NCBI GenBank assembly: GCA_019695055.1
Contig: JAIBAT010000083.1
Span: 57,725-121,724, forward strand
Reading direction: 5' to 3'
DNA: 64,000 nt
From: Candidatus Sumerlaeaceae bacterium
Lineage (GTDB): Bacteria; Sumerlaeota; Sumerlaeia; Sumerlaeales; Sumerlaeaceae
A program made the position numbers and the translations under genes. Position 1 is the first letter of the stretch. Each line of letters begins with the position of its first letter. The notes below the pieces were generated by a model. That model made no database searches. It saw only the letters and a list, made by a program, of their open reading frames with translations, and had not been told where the DNA came from. This document shows, one piece after another, positions 8,553 to 17,991 of the stretch.

Positions 8553-8704
8553 TTTACCCGCCTCCCTTGCGCATATTTCGGTTAACTGCATTTTTTTGAA
8601 CAATTGTTTGAGGGCGATTTCCGGCCAGCTTGTCGAAATTGTTTCCCATCCCGTTGTAATAACGTGGCGCCAACACCCGCGATTCCGCGAATGGCGGCAA
8701 ATGA

Positions 8705-8778
<74 letters not shown>

Positions 8779-8811
8779 TTTCCCTCTCCCCTTCCCTTCA
8801 ATTCCACCCGC

Positions 8812-8846
8812 AAAAAAAACGCCCGCCGACTTTCGCCGGCGGGCGT
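8812..8846 (-). terminator. Rho-independent terminator of the large secreted-protein gene
   Basis: Read on the minus strand, arms 8837-8846 and 8819-8828 (ACGCCCGCCG on the plus strand) form a 10-bp GC-rich stem. Eight T residues follow (A8812-A8819 on the plus strand). It starts 39 bases after the stop of the gene at 8885. Confidence 0.9.
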
Positions 8847-8884
8847 GAGATTTCATCCCCATCCTGGTTACCCAGGGTGGTTAT

Positions 8885-11800
8885 TTACCGCGCAGAAGGC
8901 GTGAAGGTTACCTTCGAGCCCAGCTCGTTGCCCAACGGACAATCCGCCGGAGCACCCTGAACCTTTGTGTTCAGATTGCGGCTCGTGCCACCGGGACCCG
9001 TCACGTAGACCAGGAACTTCCTGCGGCCCACGTTGCGGCCAAAGGTAAACACTGCATTAATCTGGTTTTCGTTCTGCACCACAAAGTTCGTGGAGTGGAT
9101 GGGAGCCAGCGGACGTCGGGTAGTCGTGTCCACCAGGAACACATCCGTCGCACCCGTCAGGTTCGAGCCCTCAATCTGCGCATTCAGCGGATTGCGAACG
9201 CTCGCCGTCGGAGGTGTGATGCTCGTCACGATTGGCGCACGTGTCCCAAGATCATACGATTTCTGTGCCGTCCGTATAAACGGCCCGAATACGTTGTTGT
9301 CGCCAGCCGTGAAGGTCGAAGTCAGGTTAAAGTTACCAATACCGCCATCCACGTTAAGCGCGAACGGTGTGCTCGAACCACCCTGGAACGGAACCAGTGT
9401 CGCACGAACCAAATGCTCACTGATTGGCGTCACGTTGGTAAGAACGACCAGTGTATCCGGATTGTTGTCACCATTCGTATCCACATTAAGCGTAACGGCA
9501 GCAGTCACCGTCTTGCCCGGGCGTTCGTTCGGATCCCCCTGGCAGACCGTCGTCACCTCATTCGGAAGGATGCCGCAGCCCACAAGGTTGACCGTCGTGC
9601 CGCAAAGCACATTGATCAGGCCCGTGGTGCCCGGCGTGGTTGCAAACGCATCCGGAACAACTGCGAATATCTGCGGGTTCGGTGGCGGAGCGCAGCCGAT
9701 GCCGTAGAAGCCCACGACTTCGCGGTTCGTGTCGGACTGGGTTCCCGGAGTGCTGAGCTGGGCATTCAAGCCTTCGCACTTCAGGTCAACGGCCGGAACC
9801 GCCGGAATCACATTCCCGAAGCCGTCAACCGAGGCCTTCACACCAGTGTTGAAGAACTCGAAGATGGTCGGCTCGGTGCCTTCGCCGAGGAGGCACTCGC
9901 GGAATGGATCGGAATCCGAAGCCACGGCAAGCGCGCTCACGTTCTCCGGGCAAAGTCCCGGAGGAACGGTCTGTGTCAGATTGCCAATGGAATAACCCAC
10001 CAGTACGGGCTGCTGAGACGTTCCCAAAGTGTCCATCCGACCGTAGTCAAAGAAGAACTGGCCGGTGCCTTCGAGGCGCGGATTGCAGCCCACGAGAACC
10101 TGGGTCACTTCCTCGCGCTCAAACCGCAGGTCAGTCGGGCCTTCCTGCAGGTCAAACGGAACCGCATTGTTTCCGATCGGGTTGGCCGGGTTCAGCGGCT
10201 GGTTGGCATTTTCGTCAATGCCCACACCGTCATCAAAGAGCGACAGCGAGAAGTTGTTGCGGCTGCCGCAGCCTTCATTTCCAAACTCAGGAACGTTGAT
10301 GTCGCGGATCTTGAAGTGGTTAACGTTTGCAAAGCCCAGCGCCTGAACCGGGAAGCTTCTTGGGCTGGTCGCCCGCCCAGCAGGGTTGAGGTCGCTAAAT
10401 GCCGGGGCAATCTTCGCCACGCCACTGCGGAACTCCGCCGGAACCGGCGTGTTATCCGTGTCACCGGAACCAAAGGAAATGCTGCCGTTGGAGTTGAGGA
10501 AGAACACGTTGTGAACGCAACCGGCTGTGCCGACAGGGCCACCAAATGCGAACTCAAAGCCACCATTGAGGGGGGCCGTCAGCACCTGGTCGCCAGCGCC
10601 ATCGTTGTCATCGCCACGGAACGGGCTGTTCTGGTCATCACCACCGGCCACCTGATGCCCGGGATCAAACGCTTCAAAGACGATCGGGCCAGCCGTATCA
10701 TCGTCGCCCAGATTCGCCACTCCACCCAACTGGCCTAACGTAACGCCATCGCTGATGGCATTCGGAGCCAGACGATTCGTGTAACGCAGGAAACCGCGCG
10801 AAAGGCCGGCGATTCCCGTTGGGCCAAAGCTTACCTGATCAATCGGTGCAACCTGATAAATATGGTCGTAGCGATCCGAATCGCCGTCACCCGTATTGCC
10901 ACCGCTTGCAGGCGGGTTGGGTGGGTTGTCGCCACGGAAATCCACATAATCCGCACGCGCATCCTTCGGGCAGCGATCCTCAAACACCAGAATCTCGCCC
11001 AGCTTCGGCGAAGGATTCTGGCCAAGTCCGGGAGGCGTGCCACCGCTGACGACGAACAACTTGCTGTCCTCGTCGGCCATCAAACCCGAGTAAATCGAGT
11101 AGTCGATTTGCATCGCGACCTTCAGCGTGTTGTCGGTCGTACCAAACACCTCGACATCCGAACCACGGACATCGGGGCCGTCGCCCAACACGTAAGCGCG
11201 CCACTTGCTTGTGGAGTTCGCGGAGATGCTGTCCGCCTTGCCGTCTGCGATCGGAATGATGCTTGCGTGCATTGCGTCGGGCTGGTTGCACTCATCAAAC
11301 CCACCCGAGTTGTCCGCAAACGCGATGATCATGGATGGCGTTGCACCCAATGCAGGTGGGTTGGGGAAGAGACCTTCCGTCGCCTGAACATCCGCCGGAT
11401 CCGCCGGGCTCAACGAGCGCGCAACAGCCGCATACACCGTGCTGCACCCTGGCGCACAGGCCAGAGCAACGATGTTCCCAAGGAACGTCGATGTGCCCGA
11501 GTAATTTGTTACGGTATTACGTTGAGTGCTTGGCCCACTCGAGGAGCCATAGTTCTGATTCGACGGATTCAACGTCGTTATTGTCAGGATACCGGCGACT
11601 GCCAGCGACCGGTCCTGCCACGTCGTGCTGTCAGTGGAATCAATCTTCACAATATTGCCACCGGTGAACTGAATCAGGTCAGCCTGGTGGAAATAGACGC
11701 TGCCGTCGTCATCAACGGCAATACCGCCAGGGTTGGAGAAGGTCGAGAAAATCACAGCAAACGAACCGCCCACCGTGATGGGAAATCCTGGAGGACTCTG

Positions 11801-12625
11801 TATGGCCGGAACTGCTGCGCTGGTGGTGGTCACCTCATCCAGGATCGGGAACGCAAGAAGCCCGCTGCGGATAGGTGTATTGTTACCCGCGAGGCGAAAC
11901 CCAGAGCCGGTGTCCCAGAAGGAGACATAAAGCATTTCGCCGACCTTGCCAGCAAACTCAGTGAAGGCTCCGTTAACATTGCTGAATGCGGTGTGGTCCG
12001 CCACCGGGTTTACTGCAACGCCCGTGATGACAATCTGATCATCACTATTCAGATTGCCAAATGCATTTAGAATTGTCGGGAGGTTCAGGTGGTGCTCCTT
12101 ATCCACCTTGCCATTACCGTCGGTATCCACGGCAACTCGTACGTTGCCCAGCGAATCTCCGATGTAGAACACGTTTTCATTGAAGCCGTTGGCAATGGTA
12201 TGCTCCGAAACTGCCACACGGGTCAGTGATTGGGCCGGGTCGGTCGTCTGGCCGGAGTAATCCGCCACTTTCAACTGCCGGTCGGCGGTGTTGTCTTCCC
12301 GGCCGTCCCAGTCACCCAGAAGCGTCGCTTCCGAAAACTGTTGGCCACGTCCTCCAAAGGAGGCCATGACAGCTGCCGAAAAAGCGCCGTCGGGCCTCAT
12401 AATGTTTGGCTGACCAGCCGCGCGCACAGGAATGCTCTGGCCCGGACCCGACCCCTTAGGGGCACCCGTAACTGCCAATTTCGCGGCGGCCGCGGCACTG
12501 CTGCCTTCGACTCCAGTGCCTTCCGTCGGCACCGAATATTGTTGCGCACCAGCGAGACTGCAAATCAATCCAACCGACGCCAACATCGCAATCAGCTTGG
12601 ATTGTACTCCAAAACGCGTTCGCAT
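8885..12625 (-). CDS. Very large secreted protein with IPT/TIG-like C-terminal domain
   Basis: The protein has 1246 residues. A signal peptide (SKLIAMLASVGLICSLAGA, cleavage before QQYSV) and a good AGGAGA ribosome-binding site fix the start. Residues around 155-175 hold an acidic DTDGNGKVDKE loop resembling an EF-hand or dockerin calcium site. Around residues 680-760, VFFLNSNGSISFGSGDTDNTPVPAEF followed by APAFSDLNP resembles a nidogen-like extracellular module. The last roughly 130 residues (PIVTSITPPTASVRN...) are an IPT/TIG Ig-like domain. No PEP-CTERM, LPxTG or clear outer-membrane sorting signal is seen. It is probably a surface or extracellular structural protein, with its own terminator. 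The repeated Asn/Asp-rich stretches suggest beta-rich modules; the exact function is unknown. Confidence 0.8.
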   Translation of the reverse strand: MRTRFGVQSKLIAMLASVGLICSLAGAQQYSVPTEGTGVEGSSAAAAAKLAVTGAPKGSGPGQSIPVRAAGQPNIMRPDGAFSAAVMASFGGRGQQFSEATLLGDWDGREDNTADRQLKVADYSGQTTDPAQSLTRVAVSEHTIANGFNENVFYIGDSLGNVRVAVDTDGNGKVDKEHHLNLPTILNAFGNLNSDDQIVITGVAVNPVADHTAFSNVNGAFTEFAGKVGEMLYVSFWDTGSGFRLAGNNTPIRSGLLAFPILDEVTTTSAAVPAIQSPPGFPITVGGSFAVIFSTFSNPGGIAVDDDGSVYFHQADLIQFTGGNIVKIDSTDSTTWQDRSLAVAGILTITTLNPSNQNYGSSSGPSTQRNTVTNYSGTSTFLGNIVALACAPGCSTVYAAVARSLSPADPADVQATEGLFPNPPALGATPSMIIAFADNSGGFDECNQPDAMHASIIPIADGKADSISANSTSKWRAYVLGDGPDVRGSDVEVFGTTDNTLKVAMQIDYSIYSGLMADEDSKLFVVSGGTPPGLGQNPSPKLGEILVFEDRCPKDARADYVDFRGDNPPNPPASGGNTGDGDSDRYDHIYQVAPIDQVSFGPTGIAGLSRGFLRYTNRLAPNAISDGVTLGQLGGVANLGDDDTAGPIVFEAFDPGHQVAGGDDQNSPFRGDDNDGAGDQVLTAPLNGGFEFAFGGPVGTAGCVHNVFFLNSNGSISFGSGDTDNTPVPAEFRSGVAKIAPAFSDLNPAGRATSPRSFPVQALGFANVNHFKIRDINVPEFGNEGCGSRNNFSLSLFDDGVGIDENANQPLNPANPIGNNAVPFDLQEGPTDLRFEREEVTQVLVGCNPRLEGTGQFFFDYGRMDTLGTSQQPVLVGYSIGNLTQTVPPGLCPENVSALAVASDSDPFRECLLGEGTEPTIFEFFNTGVKASVDGFGNVIPAVPAVDLKCEGLNAQLSTPGTQSDTNREVVGFYGIGCAPPPNPQIFAVVPDAFATTPGTTGLINVLCGTTVNLVGCGILPNEVTTVCQGDPNERPGKTVTAAVTLNVDTNGDNNPDTLVVLTNVTPISEHLVRATLVPFQGGSSTPFALNVDGGIGNFNLTSTFTAGDNNVFGPFIRTAQKSYDLGTRAPIVTSITPPTASVRNPLNAQIEGSNLTGATDVFLVDTTTRRPLAPIHSTNFVVQNENQINAVFTFGRNVGRRKFLVYVTGPGGTSRNLNTKVQGAPADCPLGNELGSKVTFTPSAR

Positions 12626-12970
12626 TTTGTTCTCCTCTTCCTCTTTTAATAATCGATTTTCACTATGTTTTGGAACTCACCCTGACAGGAGACACAACAG
12701 TGACAACATCCCCTAAATGAGAGGAAATGGTAATCCGAAGTTGTTTACGGTCAATAGATTTTTATCACCACGAGCTAAACCATTAAGAGACTGAAGTATG
12801 GATGGCGGGCATTTACGTCAGGATTTACATGTTTGTGAAAAATTTTACAAACTTCCGGGTGCACCGACAGACTTGCGCCCCAATGGGAAAAATCGCGAAC
12901 GGGCAACTTTGATATGGCAATTTCCAGACGCCAGTCCCAGTTAACGTCCCAATTACTAGATCAAGGCCCC
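12626..12970. other. Divergent intergenic region
   Basis: These 345 bases between the secreted-protein gene and the pseudokinase gene are AT-richer than the flanks and have no convincing gene. GTTTGT (12831-12836) and ACAAAC (12847-12852) form a perfect 6-bp inverted repeat around gaaaaatttt, which could be an operator or just chance. Promoters for both flanking genes must lie here, but I cannot place them. Confidence 0.5.
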
Positions 12971-14074
12971 ATGTCCACACCGCTTCCCGAAATTCCAGGC
13001 TATAAGACAATCCGAGAAATGGGTCGCGGTGTCTGCGGATTGGTCTTTGCCGCCGAGAGCATTGCGGACCGGACTTCGTGTGCACTGCGAGTGCTGCAGG
13101 CCGATTCAAAGTATTCCCATGGCGAAGCGGAGGCGATCGCCGCTTGTGCCTCCAAAGTCGCCGCATTACCTTCCCACCCGAATGTCGCCCGGATCCTCGG
13201 TGTGATTCCCGGCCCCCCGACAGTCATCGCCATGGAGTTAATGATGGTCCAGCCGCTTTCCGCTGCCGTGCCCCCCACTACCCGCTTAAGAGGCCCCATA
13301 GCCTTGGAGATTGCACGGCAAGTTGCTTCTGGTTTGGCTCATGCGCACCAGAACGGCGTTGTTCACGGGCATATTCACCCGGGAAACATATACGTCGCCA
13401 AGGATGGAACGGCAAAACTGACCGGTTTCCTTGGGCAATCCCCGTCTGCGGGATGCCGCGAGTCGGGCGGCCCAGCTTCCGTTTTTGCCTTCCTGGCCCC
13501 GGAACAGCTTACGTCCGAACCCATTTGCAGCCCTGCAACAGACGTTTACTCCCTCGCAGCAGTGCTTTACGAATGGCTCACAGGCCGCCGAGTCAATGAC
13601 GGTGGGGGTGCAGCGCTTTCCGTGCGTGCGCACCGCGCCGAGTTACCAGCAAGCCTGGATCTGGCCATGCGCAGAGCACTTTCCAGCGATCCAGCCCATC
13701 GCTTTCCGAATGCCGCAGAATTCCTTGTTGCCTTGGAGAAGGTTGGTATGGAACCGCCTGCCAATCTGGCTGATTGGGTCGCCGCGGGATGTCCGGCGGC
13801 GGAAAACCAAGTCGTCACCCTGAACCTTCCCGAAAGCGCGCTGACTCCCATACCCGAATCGCCGCGAGTTCGCCCTCAGGAGACTGTGGAAGAGGTGCCG
13901 ACCAAGCCAAACGCCCCGCGTCGCGGTATTGGTACGGCGTTGGTTGTCATTTTGCTGATGGTTCTGCTCACCGCCGCTGCAGTGGCGTGGATTCTCTGGC
14001 AGGGAGGTTCCAGCGCCAAGGTCATCCCCGGCGTGCGGGCCATTCCCCAATTGGCCCCCAAAAACTCCCCATAA
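12971..14074 (+). CDS. Membrane-anchored protein pseudokinase (Hanks-type fold)
   Basis: With ATG 12971 (AAGG five bases upstream) the protein has 367 residues. The kinase fold is clear: GRGVCGLVF glycine loop, APEQ (P+1 loop, FLAPEQL), DVYSLAAVLYEWLTGRR (helix F) and a closing R in SSDPAHRFPNA. All three catalytic motifs are lost. The beta-3 Lys is Arg40 (CALRV), HRDxKPxN is HGHIHPGN (Asp to His134, Lys to His136), and DFG is GFL (152-154). One transmembrane helix (about residues 320-342) is followed by a short outside tail. It is expected to act as a non-catalytic sensor or scaffold. It stands alone, with the hydrolase gene convergent. An upstream ATG at 12914 lacks a ribosome site. Confidence 0.85.
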   Translation: MSTPLPEIPGYKTIREMGRGVCGLVFAAESIADRTSCALRVLQADSKYSHGEAEAIAACASKVAALPSHPNVARILGVIPGPPTVIAMELMMVQPLSAAVPPTTRLRGPIALEIARQVASGLAHAHQNGVVHGHIHPGNIYVAKDGTAKLTGFLGQSPSAGCRESGGPASVFAFLAPEQLTSEPICSPATDVYSLAAVLYEWLTGRRVNDGGGAALSVRAHRAELPASLDLAMRRALSSDPAHRFPNAAEFLVALEKVGMEPPANLADWVAAGCPAAENQVVTLNLPESALTPIPESPRVRPQETVEEVPTKPNAPRRGIGTALVVILLMVLLTAAAVAWILWQGGSSAKVIPGVRAIPQLAPKNSP

Positions 14075-14089
14075 CCCGGCAATACCTGA

Positions 14090-14860
14090 TTACATCAGGA
14101 AGTCGTTAAAAAAGCACTCCCCGCGCTCGGCCGCGTCCTTCTGGGCTGCGTCGGACAGTTTGTGTCCTTCGCAATCGTAAATCTTCCAGCGATAAGTGTG
14201 GCCGTGGGCCTTCATGCGGCTCACCAGCGATGTCGCTTCCTTTACCGAAACTTCTTCGTCCTGAGCGCCATGGAGAATCAGTGTGGGAGGCATATAGGTT
14301 AGGTCCTTCGCATATTCCTCCGGCAATCCGCCCGAAACCTCAATCACCGCGCGGTAAAGGTGATTGTTCGCCGCGGCCGACAGGCCCACGAAAGCTCCCA
14401 ACGAGAACCCAACCTGGCCAATCCGGTCCTTGCAGACATTGGGCAGCGATTTGGCATAGCGCGCTGCGTCCTGGGCCACCTTCACCCAAACACGGAACTG
14501 CTTGTGATTATCACCGGGATGATCCGGATCCGTTGGTTCGCCACCGCGGTCCCAGTAGTGCACCAGCAGCGCCACAGCCCCTTCGGCAGTAATCTGGCGG
14601 CAAACCGCACGATACGCAGCCCCATTCTCGCAAAGCCCGTCTGACCCATGAAGCACAACTACCGCCGGGAATGGCCCGCAACCCTTGGGCCAGAACTGCT
14701 CCACGGTCACGTCACAGCCGCCACTGGAGAAGGAATCCACGACAGGGGGAGCCGCAAACAGGCTGCCCAAAAGTCCCTGGGCGCTCACTGGCGCAGCCAG
14801 CCCCAGGGCCAGCGTGGCAATCGCGGCAAAAGCAAAAAAACGGCGGCTGATTCGTTTCAT
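14090..14860 (-). CDS. Secreted dienelactone hydrolase-family alpha/beta hydrolase
   Basis: The precursor has 256 residues, with a signal peptide (RRFFAFAAIATLALGLAAPVSA, cleavage before QGLL). The alpha/beta-hydrolase triad is in place: Ser153 in GFSLGAF, Asp201 in HGAQDEEV and His233 in CEGHKLS. An oxyanion-type segment VVLHGSDG follows beta-3. The DLH family hydrolyses lactones and esters. A secreted member with Cys-rich spots (CKDRIG, YDCEG) probably acts on an extracellular ester, but the substrate is not evident. It converges with the pseudokinase gene 15 bases away. Confidence 0.85.
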   Translation of the reverse strand: MKRISRRFFAFAAIATLALGLAAPVSAQGLLGSLFAAPPVVDSFSSGGCDVTVEQFWPKGCGPFPAVVVLHGSDGLCENGAAYRAVCRQITAEGAVALLVHYWDRGGEPTDPDHPGDNHKQFRVWVKVAQDAARYAKSLPNVCKDRIGQVGFSLGAFVGLSAAANNHLYRAVIEVSGGLPEEYAKDLTYMPPTLILHGAQDEEVSVKEATSLVSRMKAHGHTYRWKIYDCEGHKLSDAAQKDAAERGECFFNDFLM

Positions 14861-14963
14861 TGTGCAAGCTCTCTCTTTACAGGCATTTTTCAGGATTGGC
14901 GAAGAGTGCTAAGGGCCTCCCCGAAAAAGGCAACTACTTTTCGCTGGTTAGTTGCCGATATCT

Positions 14964-16280
14964 TCATTTTTTTTCGATCAGGCAGAGCGTATAATGGTGC
15001 TTGCCGATGGCGGTGCGGGGGATTTCATCCACAGTAGTCCATTTCACCCGGCATTCCGCCCCCATCACCCAGCGAACCCGTTCCTCGATCCCGGCCACCT
15101 CATCCGGGGGAATCTGGGCCGACGGGACCAGGATAAATTCAATGTCGTGAAACCCATGCTGGCGAATCTGAAACTGCCGGACCCAGGGTTTCTCGAAGAA
15201 TTGGCTGGCGAAATACTGGCCATGGACCACGCCGCCATCCGCTGTCCGGAAATGGTCGCTTACCCGTCCGGAGAGCACTTTTAGAATGGGCAACCGGCGA
15301 CGACAGCTGCAAACGTCGCCTCCGAGGGCGCCCGTGTCCATTAAGGAATACCTCAAAAAGGGCTGGGCAAAATTGTGGTGACACGTCAGAATGATGTTAC
15401 CCTCCCCCCCCATCTCAACGGGGAGCCCGGCATCATCGAGAACCTCAATCGTCACATTGCTCTCGAGAATGTGGTAATTTCCCTTCTCGCATTGCGCCGC
15501 CATCGGCCCGCCTTCCCGAGACGCGTAAACATCTGTCAAGCGGCACTGAAAGACCTCCTCCACCACTTCCCGCATGTGCGGGCGGACCAATTCGGAGGTG
15601 CAGTAAATGTGCCGCGGGTGGGACGGGAGCCTCACGTTCTTCTCCCGGATGTAGAGCGCAAGCTGGTAGATGGACCCGATATAGGTCTTTATCAACACAG
15701 GGCGCCGGCGCCGCAGAGCCTCAACCAGCTCCCGCATGTGAGGTTCGTTCATGACGAATGCCTGCTGCAAATCCCACCGCGCCACCTTGCGGGCCAGATT
15801 GCGCCGCCAGTTCGTCCGCTGCACCGACCACACCTCGCGGCTCTGCAGCATCTCCACGGTTGGGGTTCCAAGCGGCTCCAAGCCAAGAAATTCTCGAAAA
15901 ATATACAACTCCGCGGCACGCGCCCAGTACTGGTGGTGCAAATCCACGAGAAACTGGAAGGGCTCCGCCGTGGATCCGCCTGTTTTGTGGGGCTTGCGCG
16001 GCCACTTGGGGTCCTTTGGTGCCAGCATGCGGTCGCCCTCGGCCCGTACGATATCCTTCGTCAGCACCGGCAGCGTGGCCAGCGCCGCACGTGCATCCTG
16101 GGGCGCGTTCGCCAGCAAATCCCTGAAGTGCGGTACGTTTTCCCGCGCGTGACGCACCACCGCTTCAAGATAGGGATTTGCACCCCGCGGATCAAACGCG
16201 ACCATCTTACGATAGCAATCATCAATCTGCCCGGACTTTTCGCCAGTAAGTAGACGATAAGCAAATCCCCGCAATCCCAT
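14964..16280 (-). CDS. CapK/PaaK-like adenylate-forming enzyme
   Basis: This 438-residue protein belongs to the phenylacetate-CoA ligase/CapK group of the ANL superfamily. The phosphate-binding loop is KTGGSTAEPFQF, there is a VYASREGGPMAAQC motif where the ligases have (Y)GxTE, and a C-terminal RVSDHFRTADGG ... VDEIPRTAIGKHH closes the mobile domain with the Lys near the end (TAIGK). It should activate a carboxylate as an acyl-AMP. CapK-type members are often found in surface-polysaccharide clusters, and the following genes encode GT-C membrane enzymes, but they are divergent and their link is only an inference. The intergenic 103 bases separate it from the GT-C operon. Confidence 0.82.
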   Translation of the reverse strand: MGLRGFAYRLLTGEKSGQIDDCYRKMVAFDPRGANPYLEAVVRHARENVPHFRDLLANAPQDARAALATLPVLTKDIVRAEGDRMLAPKDPKWPRKPHKTGGSTAEPFQFLVDLHHQYWARAAELYIFREFLGLEPLGTPTVEMLQSREVWSVQRTNWRRNLARKVARWDLQQAFVMNEPHMRELVEALRRRRPVLIKTYIGSIYQLALYIREKNVRLPSHPRHIYCTSELVRPHMREVVEEVFQCRLTDVYASREGGPMAAQCEKGNYHILESNVTIEVLDDAGLPVEMGGEGNIILTCHHNFAQPFLRYSLMDTGALGGDVCSCRRRLPILKVLSGRVSDHFRTADGGVVHGQYFASQFFEKPWVRQFQIRQHGFHDIEFILVPSAQIPPDEVAGIEERVRWVMGAECRVKWTTVDEIPRTAIGKHHYTLCLIEKK

Positions 16281-16383
16281 GGAAGCGGATTAAGTGCGAA
16301 CGGAAATGACTGTCGCAAGGTCAATTCCTCCTGCCGCTTCCATGCTTGCCATGCCCGCAATGATGACGCACAGAGTTTAACCC

Positions 16384-17991
16384 GTGACAGATACCAACAT
16401 GCTTGAACAGTCTCGCCTGCGGCCCGCCATCGCCGGCCTGGCCCTGGCGGCCATGGCCGTGCTGGTCTATGGGCCGGCGCTGCATTCCACGGGCTTCGTG
16501 TGGGACGACTACTCTCTGTTCGCCGGAAATTGGCTGTCTGCACCTGGAAGCCTCACCCGCATCTGGTTTCGCCCCTGGGAACTGCGAGGCGAGGAGCACT
16601 ACTGGCCTGTCACCTATACCTTGTTCTACCTCCAGAATCTTGTCTGGGGCTCCGCCAATCCCGTCGGGTGGCACCTCGTCAACGTGCTGTTTCATGCAGC
16701 CAATACTGTTTTGGCCTGGCAGCTCCTGAAGCGACTCCGTATTCCCGGAGCATGGCTCGCGGCGGCCCTTTTCGCGGTTCATCCCGTCCATGTGGATTCA
16801 GTGGCATGGATCATCGAGCTCAAGGACGTCCTGTCTGCGTTCTTCTGTCTGGTCGCGGCCATGTTGTATCTCCACTATTCCGATTTTGGCCGTCGCTTGG
16901 CCTGCGGCGGGGCACTTGCGGCATTCGCACTGGCACTGATGAGCAAATCCGTTGCCGTCACCCTGCCCGCAGCCCTGGTTATTCTGGAGTGGTGGCGAAA
17001 TCCGAAGCTGACCCGACGCCATTGGCTTATTGTTGCGCCGTTCGTCGTGCTGGCTGTGATTTTTGTGGCATTTGATCTCACAATGGTAGGCCGCGCCGCC
17101 AATCCCGTACCGGTAATCTCATGGCCGGAACGTGCCTATGTGGCGGGAATGGCTGTATTCCACTACGCAAAAACCATAGTCTGGCCTGTGAATCTCTGCC
17201 CCGTGGAGTTGCGGTGGTTCGACCTACCGTCCACTGGGGTAATGCCATTTGTGCCTGTTGCGCTGCTGGCGGCCCTGCTCGCCGTGCTGGCCAAACGCAT
17301 CAGACGCGGCAAGGGCCCACTTGCGCTGGCTCTCTTATATATTGCCCTGCTGTCACCCACACTTGGAATCATCCCGTTCAGCTATATGCGATATTCCTAT
17401 GTGGCGAACCGGTTCCAATACCTTGCCTGCCTTGTGCCGCTGGCGGGAATTCCCGGGATGCTGGCCCAATTCAATCAACGCCCGGGTCAAACCTTTCGCA
17501 AACTGGTAATGGTGATGGCCGCAGTCGTGATTTGTGTGCTTGGGTATATGACCTGGAACTACTCCCGCATTTACCGCGACAATGAAACCTGGGCCACCTA
17601 CACACTGGAACACAACCCGGCGGCGGCCCCGGCTTGCGAAATCCTTGCCGCGACCTTTGCCGCCCGCGGGGAATTTGAGAAATCCGCCGCCCATGCCGCG
17701 ACGGCCGTTACCATCGACCCCGACAACACCTCGGCGCGCTATATGTGGGCCCTCGGCCTTTTCAAGACCAACAAACATCGCGAAGCCATCGAACAGCTTA
17801 ACACGGCACTGGCGCAAAACCCCAAACATCTGAATTCCCTGATTCTGCGGGCCGGCATTCAGGCCTCGAAGGGCGACAGATCCGCCGCCGAGGCGGATTA
17901 CCAGACCGTGTTGAAACTGGATGCAACCAACAGCCGCGCCCTTTCCGGTTTGAAGGACCTGCAAACCTCCCCCACGCATACCAATCCATGA
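16384..17991 (+). CDS. GT-C-type membrane glycosyltransferase-like protein with C-terminal TPRs, copy 1 of 3
   Basis: The protein has 535 residues from GTG 16384 (an ATG at 16399 is an alternative). About ten hydrophobic segments come first. The first extracellular loop carries FVWDDYSLF, the acidic pair expected of GT-C enzymes, then EHYWPVTYT and HPVHVDSVAWIIELKDVLSAFF. The C-terminal roughly 120 residues are tetratricopeptide repeats (AAPACEILAATFAARGEFEKSA, TSARYMWALGLFKTNKHREA). This architecture is like the TMTC/DUF1736 group that transfers a sugar from a lipid carrier to a protein. It is coupled to copy 2 by ATGA at 17988-17991. The three copies probably share a role but may differ in acceptor. 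Confidence 0.85.
   Translation: MTDTNMLEQSRLRPAIAGLALAAMAVLVYGPALHSTGFVWDDYSLFAGNWLSAPGSLTRIWFRPWELRGEEHYWPVTYTLFYLQNLVWGSANPVGWHLVNVLFHAANTVLAWQLLKRLRIPGAWLAAALFAVHPVHVDSVAWIIELKDVLSAFFCLVAAMLYLHYSDFGRRLACGGALAAFALALMSKSVAVTLPAALVILEWWRNPKLTRRHWLIVAPFVVLAVIFVAFDLTMVGRAANPVPVISWPERAYVAGMAVFHYAKTIVWPVNLCPVELRWFDLPSTGVMPFVPVALLAALLAVLAKRIRRGKGPLALALLYIALLSPTLGIIPFSYMRYSYVANRFQYLACLVPLAGIPGMLAQFNQRPGQTFRKLVMVMAAVVICVLGYMTWNYSRIYRDNETWATYTLEHNPAAAPACEILAATFAARGEFEKSAAHAATAVTIDPDNTSARYMWALGLFKTNKHREAIEQLNTALAQNPKHLNSLILRAGIQASKGDRSAAEADYQTVLKLDATNSRALSGLKDLQTSPTHTNP

Noticed and set aside
9095..12070. Long open frames opposite the 1246-residue gene (9095-10738, 10862-12070)
   Set aside because: They are on the other strand of a gene with signal peptide, ribosome site and terminator. 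Their proteins are Arg-rich and low in conserved pattern, typical of shadows in GC-rich DNA.
12831..12852. Terminator at GTTTGT/ACAAAC
   Set aside because: Only six base pairs with an AT-rich loop and no T-run. An operator is possible but not supported.
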